DNA of 12,599 nucleotides from the NCBI GenBank assembly GCA_005879255.1, contig VBKY01000344.1, forward strand, positions 1 to 12,599, in the 5' to 3' direction. The notes below the pieces were generated by a model, which was not told the DNA's origin, did no database searches, and saw only the letters and a program-made list of their open reading frames with translations. Origin of the DNA: Deltaproteobacteria bacterium. Lineage in GTDB: Bacteria > Desulfobacterota_B > Binatia > UBA9968. The position numbers and the translations under genes were made by a program. Shown here piece after piece: positions 1 to 7,002 of the stretch. Numbering within the stretch: position 1 is the first letter of the stretch; every line of letters starts with the position of its first letter.

Positions 1-213
1 GAACTGCTCGAGGGCTCTTACGAAATTTACCGAAAGGATTTCATCTCCGTCCCCTACCCCATCACCCAAGGACTGCAGCCGACATACGAATACGTCGCGG
101 CGCAGCGCCCGGAGATCTGGAATCAGAAGCCCGAAGCGTTCATGGACGCAAGTTTTATCGCCGAGCTGGAAAAAACTGGCTTCATCAAGAATCTAGCCAC
201 GAACACACGGTAG
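1..213 (+). CDS. ABC transporter substrate-binding protein, C-terminal fragment
   Basis: The window opens inside a reading frame that runs 70 codons to a TAG at 211-213. The visible part ends with a pattern like EAFMDASFIAELEKTGFI followed by a short polar tail. This resembles the last helices of periplasmic NMT1/SsuA-type solute-binding proteins, where a final 'D..ii.eLe.sGFI' helix is common. Such proteins deliver a small organic ligand to an ABC importer in the inner membrane; the ligand cannot be told from this piece. A second protein of the same broad class begins at 12000. The start and signal peptide lie outside the window. The family call rests on a short C-terminal similarity recalled by eye, so it is moderate. 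Confidence 0.6.
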   Translation, partial: ELLEGSYEIYRKDFISVPYPITQGLQPTYEYVAAQRPEIWNQKPEAFMDASFIAELEKTGFIKNLATNTR

Positions 214-231
214 TTTAAAAACCAAAGAGGA

Positions 232-331
232 TGGAGTAATGAGACTGGAATGATGGAGTATTGGAGTGATGGAGTAATGGGCCGCCCTCTCCTCACCCAA
301 TACTCCAGTACTCCATTGCTCCAGTACACCA
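232..331. repeat. 8-bp-periodic palindromic repeat (TGGAGTAN units)
   Basis: Direct octamers TGGAGTAA (232-239), TGGAATGA (246-253), TGGAGTAT (254-261), TGGAGTGA (262-269) and TGGAGTAA (270-277) are followed, after a C-rich spacer, by the same unit inverted: ATACTCCA (300-307), GTACTCCA (308-315), TTGCTCCA (316-323) and GTACACCA (324-331). The whole could fold into a long imperfect hairpin. It lies just after the upstream gene and ends about 10 bp before the Shine-Dalgarno of the thiolase gene, so it could act as a terminator-like or mRNA-stability structure. There is no clear T-run, and its role is unknown. Confidence 0.75.
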
Positions 332-352
332 ATTCTTCCCACGGAGGACCAC

Positions 353-1429
<1,077 letters not shown>

Positions 1430-1433
<4 letters not shown>

Positions 1434-1873
1434 GCGAAAGCAGCGATAGCCGCGGCAGAGCCGTGCGCAAAGTTAAACCTTTTCTCGAAGAGCTCGAAGC
1501 CAAGCCGTTCTGGACCCATCTCCGCGAGCACAAACTCACCGCCCAGCGGTGCAAATCCTGCGGCAAATTCTTCACTTTCCCGCCGCAAGGCTCCTGCCCG
1601 CACTGCCTATCGTCCGATTACGAGTGGGTATCACTCAGCGGTAAAGGGAAAATTTACTCCTTCGTCACCTACAACCGCGCATGGCATCCGTCCTACGAGG
1701 GCAAAACGCCCTACAATGTTTCGTTAGTCGACCTCGCTGAAGGCCCGCGGCTGATCAGCAACGTGATCGACTGCCCGCCCGAGCAAGTGAAGATCGGCAT
1801 GGCGGTGGAAGTCGTGTACGAGGACAATGAGGATTATACGCTGCCGAAATTTCGGCCGGCGTTAGGCACTTAG
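1430..1873 (+). CDS. DUF35 / OB-fold zinc-ribbon protein (thiolase partner)
   Basis: This 147-aa protein has an N-terminal helical arm (PFLEELEAKPFWTHLREHKL), a rubredoxin-like zinc ribbon with C41-x2-C44 and C56-x2-C59, and then an OB-fold-like beta segment (GKGKIYSFVTYNRAWHPSY and PYNVSLVDLAEGPRLISNV). That is the full architecture of the DUF35 family. Members bind acyl-CoA and form heterocomplexes with SCP-x-type thiolases, for example the steroid side-chain retro-aldolases. I choose ATG 1430 because it overlaps the thiolase stop as ATGA, with a G-run at 1421-1425, which implies translational coupling; an in-frame GTG at 1397 lies inside the thiolase gene. The adjacent thiolase is frameshifted, so this intact subunit may lack a functional partner. 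No downstream gene is close enough to extend the operon. Confidence 0.88.
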
Positions 1874-2072
1874 CCGTTCGCCCTGAGCACCGTCGAAGGC
1901 TCCGAGAAGGCTTTCACACAGTCTGGCGCAGTGGTTGAACTGTTTGAACGGCACGAGGCAGCGGTGTGGTCAGCGAAGGGACCTTTGCCTCTCTGAAAAT
2001 CTGCTCGATGGCATGGCCCCTGGCCCAGCCTATCCAGCAGCGCAGACCTCAACGTTGTTATGGAGGAAAGCT
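1874..2072. other. Intergenic spacer with degenerate repeat pieces
   Basis: No gene is visible. A segment at about 1876-1897 (TTCGCCCTGAGC and GTCGAAGG) matches a short repeat I recall from many proteobacterial genomes. Two TTGAAC hexamers (1935-1940 and 1944-1949) resemble the array in the dispersed repeat described below, but without its palindrome. The Shine-Dalgarno GGAGG of the next gene is at 2062-2066. Confidence 0.5.
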
Positions 2073-3215
2073 ATGAAGCGCAGCACTCATCACATCCTCA
2101 CCACCCACACCGGGAGCCTGCCGCGTCCCACGGACCTGGTGGACATGGTGCTCCGCAAGGAGGCGAAGCAGCCGGTGGATAAAGATGTTGTTGCCATGCG
2201 GGCCCGCTCTGCGGTCGCGGAGGTGGTGCGCAGGCAGGCCGAGGTCGGCGTCACGGTCCTCAATGACGGCGAGCAGGGCAAGCCCGGCTACTCCACTTAT
2301 ATGAAAGACCGCTTAACCGGCTTCGAGGGTGAAACTGCGGCTGCCGCAATCTCAGGCGAAGCCAAGGACTTCCCGGAGTATACCGCCCGCCGTACGGGAA
2401 GAGCCGCCCCCAAGCGCCCCGCGTGCACCGGCCCCATCGCTTGGAAGGATCGGGACGCCGTGCTGAAGGACATTGAAAACCTGCAGGCTGCTGTCAAAGA
2501 AGTCGAAGCCGAAGAGGTATTCATGACGGCTGCCTCGCCGGGCGTTGTGCCGCACTTCATGAAAGACCAACACTACGGCAGCGAGGAAAAGTATTTATAC
2601 GCCCTGGCGGACGCCTTGAAAGAGGAATACGACGCCATCCACCGTGCCGGTTTCGTGCTTCAGGTGGATTGCCCCGACTTGTGCATGAGCCGGCACAACC
2701 GGTTTTCCGACCTGACCACAAAGGAGTTCAAGCAGATCGCTGACCTTCACGTGGCGGCTCTTAATCACGCCCTGCGGGACATTCCGGCTGATCGGGTGCG
2801 GCTGCACATGTGCTGGGGCAACTACGAAGGCCCACACCACTTGGATATCCCGCTCACGGAAATCATCGACGTGGCGCTACAGGCCAAAGTCGGCGCTCTC
2901 TCCTTTGAAGGTGCAAACCCAAGACACGAGCATGAGTGGGTCGTCTTCAAGGAGTTTCACCTCCCTGATGGGTTGATCATCATTCCGGGTGTGATTGACT
3001 CCACGACCAATTTTGTCGAGCACCCGGAGCTTGTCGCGCAGCGCATTGTCCGCTACGCAGAGGTCGTGGGCCGCGAGAACATAATCGCGGGCACAGACTG
3101 CGGCTTCGGCACCTTCGTGCGCACAGAACCGACCATCGACCCGCGCATCGCGTGGGCCAAGCTCAAGTCCCTGGCACAGGGCGCGGCCATCGCCTCAAAG
3201 CAACTTTGGAATTAG
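2073..3215 (+). CDS. Cobalamin-independent methionine synthase II family protein (MetE C-terminal-like)
   Basis: This 380-aa protein corresponds to only the catalytic C-terminal TIM barrel of MetE. It opens with ILTTHTGSLPRP, the usual signature of this short family. The zinc site is complete: H245-x-C247 (HMCWGNYEGPH), E279 (LSFEGANPRHEHEW) and C343 (GTDCGFGT). In MetE these residues bind the zinc that activates the thiol acceptor. The N-terminal half of MetE, which helps bind folate, is absent, so the methyl donor is probably not the usual polyglutamyl folate. Stand-alone members in catabolic loci have been linked to other methyl or C-S/C-O chemistry, and the substrate here is unknown. ATG 2073 has GGAGG 6 nt upstream; the frame stays open further upstream but without family-like sequence. 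It is apparently monocistronic, followed by a dispersed repeat. Confidence 0.9.
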   Translation: MKRSTHHILTTHTGSLPRPTDLVDMVLRKEAKQPVDKDVVAMRARSAVAEVVRRQAEVGVTVLNDGEQGKPGYSTYMKDRLTGFEGETAAAAISGEAKDFPEYTARRTGRAAPKRPACTGPIAWKDRDAVLKDIENLQAAVKEVEAEEVFMTAASPGVVPHFMKDQHYGSEEKYLYALADALKEEYDAIHRAGFVLQVDCPDLCMSRHNRFSDLTTKEFKQIADLHVAALNHALRDIPADRVRLHMCWGNYEGPHHLDIPLTEIIDVALQAKVGALSFEGANPRHEHEWVVFKEFHLPDGLIIIPGVIDSTTNFVEHPELVAQRIVRYAEVVGRENIIAGTDCGFGTFVRTEPTIDPRIAWAKLKSLAQGAAIASKQLWN

Positions 3216-3240
3216 CAGCGACTGCGCGTACCTTCGAACT

Positions 3241-3356
3241 TTTCGACATTTCGAGAATTCCCGAAACGTGGAAGTTCCCCATTTTTCTGTTCTTAAACTC
3301 TTGAACATTGAACGTTGAACCGGCGTTAGTCCTTTGAACGAAGCGAAGCGTTTAAA
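3241..3356 (+). repeat. Dispersed palindrome + TTGAAC-array repeat, copy A
   Basis: The order is a degenerate palindrome (CGACATTTCGAGA, then CCGAAACGTGG), GAAGTTCCCC, a T-rich stretch, and an array TTAAAC/TTGAAC starting at 3293, 3301, 3308 and 3315 (steps 8, 7, 7). It then ends with GCGTTAGTCCTTTGAACGAA and a GAAGCG/AAGCG tail. The same series occurs at 5137-5241 and 9139-9266. In copy A the hairpin is followed by ATTTTTCTGTT, so it might end transcription of the MetE-like gene. Confidence 0.85.
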
Positions 3357-3363
3357 TTCCGCT

Positions 3364-3411
3364 CATGGTGAGCTTAGCCTGTCCCGAGCGGAGCCGAAGG
3401 ATCGAACCATT
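3364..3411. repeat. Short palindromic intergenic repeat
   Basis: ATGGT (3365-3369) and ACCAT (3406-3410) flank GAGCTTAGCCTGTC and GAGCCGAAGGATCG. This resembles the 'ATGGTGAGCCTGTCGAACCAT' type of short repeat, here interrupted by extra sequence. It has no coding content. Confidence 0.5.
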
Positions 3412-3434
3412 GGAACGACTGGTACGGGGCTCGT

Positions 3435-3463
3435 TTGTGTGAGATTGACGGTATGACTAGAAT
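3435..3463 (+). promoter_or_regulatory. Possible sigma-70-type promoter of the toxin-antitoxin pair
   Basis: TTGTGT (3435-3440) and TAGAAT (3458-3463) are separated by exactly 17 bp. If used, transcription would start near 3470, downstream of ATG 3453, so the antitoxin would have to start at a later, non-ATG codon. Each half matches the consensus only in part, so this is tentative. Confidence 0.3.
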
Positions 3464-3693
3464 ATTTAAAGGAAAAGCTGAGCTACTATCTTGGCTTGGT
3501 GAGGCAAGGGCAGGAAATCGTGGTAACGTCTCATCGCCACCGGGTCGCTCGAATCCTTCCCCCGTCGGCCCCGGATGCCCAGATAACGGGCCCCTCTCGG
3601 CCGGTGAAAGATCTGAAAAAAATAAGGGGAATTAAGTCTCGGCGCTCCGTCTCTGGGGTGCAAACGCTTCTTGCAGATCGTCGGCATAGATGA
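3453..3693 (+). CDS. Phd/YefM-type (VapB-like) antitoxin, 5' end frameshifted or unusual start
   Basis: The conserved antitoxin sequence lies in the frame 3457-3693: LEYLKEKLSYYLGLVRQG, then QEIVVTSHRHRVARILPP and a basic C-terminal tail. This is the Phd/YefM pattern (helix, 'LVrqGe.v.VT..g.pVAri'), in which the N-terminal part binds operator DNA and the C-terminal tail blocks the toxin. The frame has a TGA at 3454-3456 and no ATG. The nearest ATG (3453) is in a different frame, and a one-base change between 3455 and 3472 (for example the extra G in AAAGG, 3468-3472) would join them to give about 79 aa, a normal length. Otherwise translation could start at CTG 3478, TTG 3493 or GTG 3496; the last two remove much of the DNA-binding part. 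Its TGA overlaps the toxin ATG (ATGA, 3690-3693), the usual antitoxin-toxin layout. Confidence 0.65.
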
Positions 3694-4106
3694 CGGTCTA
3701 CATCGATAGTTCGGTGATTCTTCGCATTCTTTTCCGGGAACCGAATCCGGTCGAGGTCTGGGGCAAGTGGGATAGCGCTTTTAGCAGCAACCTGTGGCGC
3801 GTCGAGGCTCTGCGGACTGTTGACCGGCTTCGACTGGCCGGTGACCTATCCGATGAGGACGTGGCCGACCTTGTAAGAGAAATTCGGATTGTGCACGAAA
3901 CGCTGGCGATCTATCCGCTTAGCGAAAGAATTCTGCAGCGCGCAAGCGAGAGCTTCCCAACGGTAGTGGGAACTCTTGACGCGATTCATTTGGCCACTGC
4001 GCTAGCCATACGAGAAGTTGAGCCGATTGATTTATTGTTAACCCACGACGGCCAGCTCGCTACGGCCGCTCGAAGCGTCGGATTCACTGTTATTGGAGTG
4101 AGTTAA
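3690..4106 (+). CDS. vapC: PIN-domain ribonuclease toxin, VapC family
   Basis: This 138-aa protein has the full acidic set of a PIN nuclease: D6 (YIDSSVILR), E39 (RVEALR), D97 (TLDAIHLATAL) and D120 (LLTHDGQLATAA). These residues bind the metal ions used to cut RNA; VapC toxins usually cleave tRNA or rRNA loops and stop translation. Length and motif spacing are normal. There is no Shine-Dalgarno of its own, and the 4-bp overlap with the preceding frame suggests coupled translation, so toxin output should depend on antitoxin translation. The toxin looks intact although its antitoxin has no clear start. An intact toxin is normally kept only with a working antitoxin, so either the antitoxin is made from an alternative start or the toxin is inactive or unexpressed. 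Confidence 0.9.
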   Translation: MTVYIDSSVILRILFREPNPVEVWGKWDSAFSSNLWRVEALRTVDRLRLAGDLSDEDVADLVREIRIVHETLAIYPLSERILQRASESFPTVVGTLDAIHLATALAIREVEPIDLLLTHDGQLATAARSVGFTVIGVS

Positions 4107-4191
4107 CTTCCGGGCGCCGTTGCTACGGAACCCAGATTCATTTTCCCGTCTTTCACTTCCGACACAAAACCTGCGCGATCCCCAATCGACA

Positions 4192-5019
4192 CTACTCAAT
4201 CCTGACGGGATCACCAGAGCGGATCAAGCCCCCGGATTCTACGGCAGCATATACACCGACGTTGGCATGATTGTGCTGGACTGCGGTCCGCAGAATTCCC
4301 GGATCTTTAGAGAGATCACCTTGCGCGAGAGTGGTCATGACGCAGCGGCCGCAAGAACCGGTAATATTCAGCCGCACCGCTGTTCCAATCGCGAGCGTGC
4401 GACCCACCCAAGCATTCTCCGCAAAACCCTTCTCACTAGAAGCCAACCGCACCACCACGTTCGGACGAAAGCGCCGCAAATCGAAGCAGCCTTGCGGATA
4501 TAGCTCGCTTAGCCGATCAAGCGTAGCCGTGGTCAATAGATGAACCATCGCACAGTCAAAAAAAGTTCCTTCAGGTAAAGTAAAATCTGTGACTGTATCC
4601 TTATAGTCGAGCCCTTCGATGTCCGGCCAATACTCCTCGGCGTTGATTTTTTCACTCAGCGCCGTACGAAATGTCACCTCACGATTGAGCGCTTTTGAGA
4701 GAATCTGGTCGAGATCACCTTGGTCACTCGTGACTTCAGTACCGTCGGGGAGAGTAATGCGGACTCCGGGGAGCATCGTCGCGGCGCGAGACGGTTCGAC
4801 AAAGGCAGCCCGGAAGTCGAACAACCGCGGCCATTTTCTTGGGTTCTTCGCCGTCGCCGCCTTGCCGTCGGCGCGATCGATTAGGGCATACGCACGATCA
4901 CCAAAGAGCCCATGTTCGGTAATTTCACTCGCGCTTAATTCTTCTCCCATCATGGATTTGACCGGATACCGCCAAAGTGAGACCACGGAACCCAGCTCTG
5001 CCTGAGCGGCGTTCGACAT
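4192..5019 (-). CDS. MOSC-domain protein (mARC/YcbX-like)
   Basis: This 275-aa protein has an N-terminal MOSC beta-barrel domain (VVSLWRYPVKSMMGEEL at about 12-28, GLFGDRAYALID at 37-48) followed by the MOSC domain, with RRFRPNVVV (182-190) and a Cys motif C223-G-R-C226-VMTT. In mitochondrial amidoxime-reducing components and YcbX, a Cys in this motif binds the molybdenum of the sulfurated cofactor. Such enzymes reduce N-hydroxylated compounds using an electron donor protein. No 2Fe-2S ferredoxin domain is fused at the C terminus, unlike YcbX, so a separate donor is needed. ATG 5019 has AAAGGAG 6 nt upstream. It is 237 bp downstream of the Fe-S protein gene on the same strand, with a dispersed repeat between them, so an operon is unlikely. 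The substrate is unknown. Confidence 0.88.
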   Translation of the reverse strand: MSNAAQAELGSVVSLWRYPVKSMMGEELSASEITEHGLFGDRAYALIDRADGKAATAKNPRKWPRLFDFRAAFVEPSRAATMLPGVRITLPDGTEVTSDQGDLDQILSKALNREVTFRTALSEKINAEEYWPDIEGLDYKDTVTDFTLPEGTFFDCAMVHLLTTATLDRLSELYPQGCFDLRRFRPNVVVRLASSEKGFAENAWVGRTLAIGTAVRLNITGSCGRCVMTTLAQGDLSKDPGILRTAVQHNHANVGVYAAVESGGLIRSGDPVRIE

Positions 5020-5136
5020 ATTGCGCTCCTTTCTACTCAGTTAGACAATCGCCTTTCCTCGACTTTTGGCTGGAAAATAAAGACGCCAGCACGCCGGGCG
5101 ATCCAATCGCTGCAAATTTTGCCGACCAAAGATCAT

Positions 5137-5241
5137 TTTTCGACATTTCGAGACCCAAAACGTGCAAGTTCCCCACTTTTCTGTCCTTGAACTCTTGAAC
5201 ATTGAACTTTGAACCGCCGCCAGGCATTGAACGATTTGAAC
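5137..5241 (+). repeat. Dispersed palindrome + TTGAAC-array repeat, copy B
   Basis: The left arm CGACATTTCGAGA is the same as in copy A, followed by CCAAAACGTGCAAGTTCCCC and TTGAAC starting at 5187, 5195, 5202 and 5209 (steps 8, 7, 7). It then has CCGCC, GCATTGAACG and ATTTGAAC. It lacks the GGAGCGGAGCG tail of copy C, and its palindrome is poor. It lies in the spacer upstream of the MOSC gene. Confidence 0.85.
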
Positions 5242-5256
5242 AGTATTCGAAGAACG

Positions 5257-6615
5257 TTATTCCGGGAAAAAGCCGTGGGGCGGGGCCACCGGCGCAGGAG
5301 CTGAAGGCTTGCGGGGACCTACCGGCAGCGGTTGCTCGCGGAGCATGTGGGCTACCAGTACCTCGCGGACGGTGTCCAGGTCCAACCCGGCCGTAGTCGC
5401 CTGTTCGGCGACCTCCGCCAGAACCCGATCGACGTCTTGCATCATTTTCCACTGCTTGAAGAGATCCTGGCTCTCCACGCCCATGGCTTCACCCACCAGC
5501 TCGAGGAAGTTGACGATCTTGAACGGGGATGTCGCTTCGTGGGCGCAGAGCTCGCGATGGCAAGCATGATAAATGCCGACGAGACAGTCGACGCCGGCGG
5601 CCGCCGCCGCGTCGAGCTCCCGCGCATGGAGCTCGCGTTTATACGCCGGTACCGGCGCCAGCGAGTTGCACATATAACCCACTCGTGGTTGACCGAGATC
5701 GACCAGCTCCACGCCCGGGATTGCCGTGAGAATCTGGGTAACGCCTTCGGTCACGCCGGCCACCCCCGGATGCTCGTGCAAAGCCACGCGCTTGTGCACG
5801 GGATGAATAAAGTGAGGGCGGAGCAACTCGATCCTAGCGGCGATGTAGGGGATGACGTGCTGCAGGGCGAAGGCAGCCTCCGTGCTCGGCACGACGATCT
5901 CGCTCAGTTGGATATTGCAAGTGGGGCACCATGTGAGCACGCGCGAAGCGCCGGTGCCGGCGAATCCAGCCACCGTGTTGCCGCCGATTCGTCCGGATGC
6001 CTTGGCATCGCCGGCGCGATATTGAATGACACCGCAGCAGTTTGCCGGACCGCCGAAAACTTTGTAGCGCGCGCCGATTCGATTCAAGACCTCCAGGCAG
6101 AGAAGCGCGATATGCGGCGTCTTGAGAACATTGCAGCCAAGATACATGACGACATCCGTTACCGCTTCGGAATCCGCGCGGGCGGATCGGGTGATCCGGG
6201 CAAGCAGGTCAGCAGGGAGCTGGACCCGGGAGAGCACCTTCACCGCTTCGGACATCTTCTGGAAACCGGCTTGGCCCGTGACGTGGCGTTCTTTTACGGC
6301 TCGCCGTTGGTTGAGCTTGAGGCGGGTCGCCGCCAACATGAAGCGGGGATTGACGCCGTCGTCGCAGGCAGAGAGACAGCGACCCGAGCCTGTGCAGGAT
6401 TGCGCCCAGCGGGCGCCGCGGCTGGCCGCGTCACCGCCTCCGCGCAGAATGTCCAATACGTCGCCCACGATCGCTGCCGGTTCCCGTGTGTCGATTCCGG
6501 CAGGACCGGCGGTGGGACAGACCTCGACGCACCGCGCGCAGCGGGTACAGCGGTCGAGGATTTCGCTCACTCTAAGGTCGAGCGAGACGATGAATGCGTC
6601 ACCGCGGTCAATCAT
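5257..6615 (-). CDS. HdrD/GlcF-like (Fe-S)-binding protein with CCG domains
   Basis: Numbered from an in-frame TTG at 6627, the protein is 456 aa; I prefer the ATG at 6615 (452 aa) because neither start has a strong Shine-Dalgarno. The N-terminal ferredoxin part has one full 4Fe-4S motif (C27, C30, C33, C37-P) and a second motif with only three Cys (C78, C84, C88). The fourth ligand position reads Ser81, and the usual Pro is Asp89. Then comes a CCG domain: C165, C197-C198-G and C234-x2-C237, with gaps of 31 and 35 residues, exactly the pattern that holds non-cubane 4Fe-4S clusters in HdrB. The second CCG unit is degenerate (C320, C348, C356, C361). This HdrC+HdrB fusion layout is seen in HdrD, GlcF and related electron-transfer subunits, which pass electrons from dehydrogenases or quinones to a disulfide or similar acceptor. 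No flavin subunit is next to it, so its partner is unknown. The tail is Pro-rich. Confidence 0.85.
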   Translation of the reverse strand: MIDRGDAFIVSLDLRVSEILDRCTRCARCVEVCPTAGPAGIDTREPAAIVGDVLDILRGGGDAASRGARWAQSCTGSGRCLSACDDGVNPRFMLAATRLKLNQRRAVKERHVTGQAGFQKMSEAVKVLSRVQLPADLLARITRSARADSEAVTDVVMYLGCNVLKTPHIALLCLEVLNRIGARYKVFGGPANCCGVIQYRAGDAKASGRIGGNTVAGFAGTGASRVLTWCPTCNIQLSEIVVPSTEAAFALQHVIPYIAARIELLRPHFIHPVHKRVALHEHPGVAGVTEGVTQILTAIPGVELVDLGQPRVGYMCNSLAPVPAYKRELHARELDAAAAAGVDCLVGIYHACHRELCAHEATSPFKIVNFLELVGEAMGVESQDLFKQWKMMQDVDRVLAEVAEQATTAGLDLDTVREVLVAHMLREQPLPVGPRKPSAPAPVAPPHGFFPE

Positions 6616-6627
6616 AGCTTCACTCAA

Positions 6628-7002
6628 TCATGTCGTCTGAGCAACTATGGCATCGTCATCTAATCGTGCAGCGCGATATAAACCCCTTTCGCTTCCATGT
6701 GGCCCAGATATAAGCGGCGGTCGCGGTTCTGTCAACTTAGGAGAAACTAAGGGGTAAGGTGCTCGACGAGATCAGCAAGCAAAGAAAAAAGGGCGGAATT
6801 CGACAGATTGTCTCGTTTTTTCTCTGCGCCCTCGGTGCCTCGGCGGTGGATTTCCGGATCTTTTCTCTGAACGGAGAGGCGCAAAGCACTGATGCACTCC
6901 GGGCGCCTTGAGGCTGTAAATTTCGATTCCCTGCAAAGTTGTTGTTAGCTGATTCGTGTAGCGGATTTCAGTAGAGAGTCGACCGGAAACCAGCGGCCAC
7001 CG
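6628..7002. other. Gene-free spacer with G/C-rich degenerate repeat
   Basis: I see no gene here. At 6821-6850 there are loose repeats of CTCTGCGCC, CTCGGTGC and CTCGGCGGTGG, and at 6874-6886 GAGAGGCGCAAAG is roughly the inverse of the first unit. This low-complexity 'CTCTGCG' type of repeat recurs between genes of many environmental genomes. The first ~60 bp hold the likely promoter region of the Fe-S protein gene, but no convincing -35/-10 pair is visible. Confidence 0.5.

Noticed and set aside
232..331. CRISPR-like array
   Set aside because: The units are 8 bp with no spacers and are inverted midway, so this is a palindromic tandem repeat.
3293..3320. CRISPR or iteron origin from the TTGAAC array
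   Set aside because: Only three or four units with no spacers, and no replication gene nearby; it is part of a dispersed repeat.
4271..5005. Plus-strand frames opposite the MOSC gene
   Set aside because: They are mirror frames of a well-supported gene, without family features or good starts.
5332..6663. 443-codon open frame on the + strand opposite the Fe-S protein
   Set aside because: It is antisense to a gene with clear Fe-S and CCG motifs. Its product is low-complexity, Arg/His/Asp/Gly-rich, with no family features, as expected from GC-rich mirror frames.
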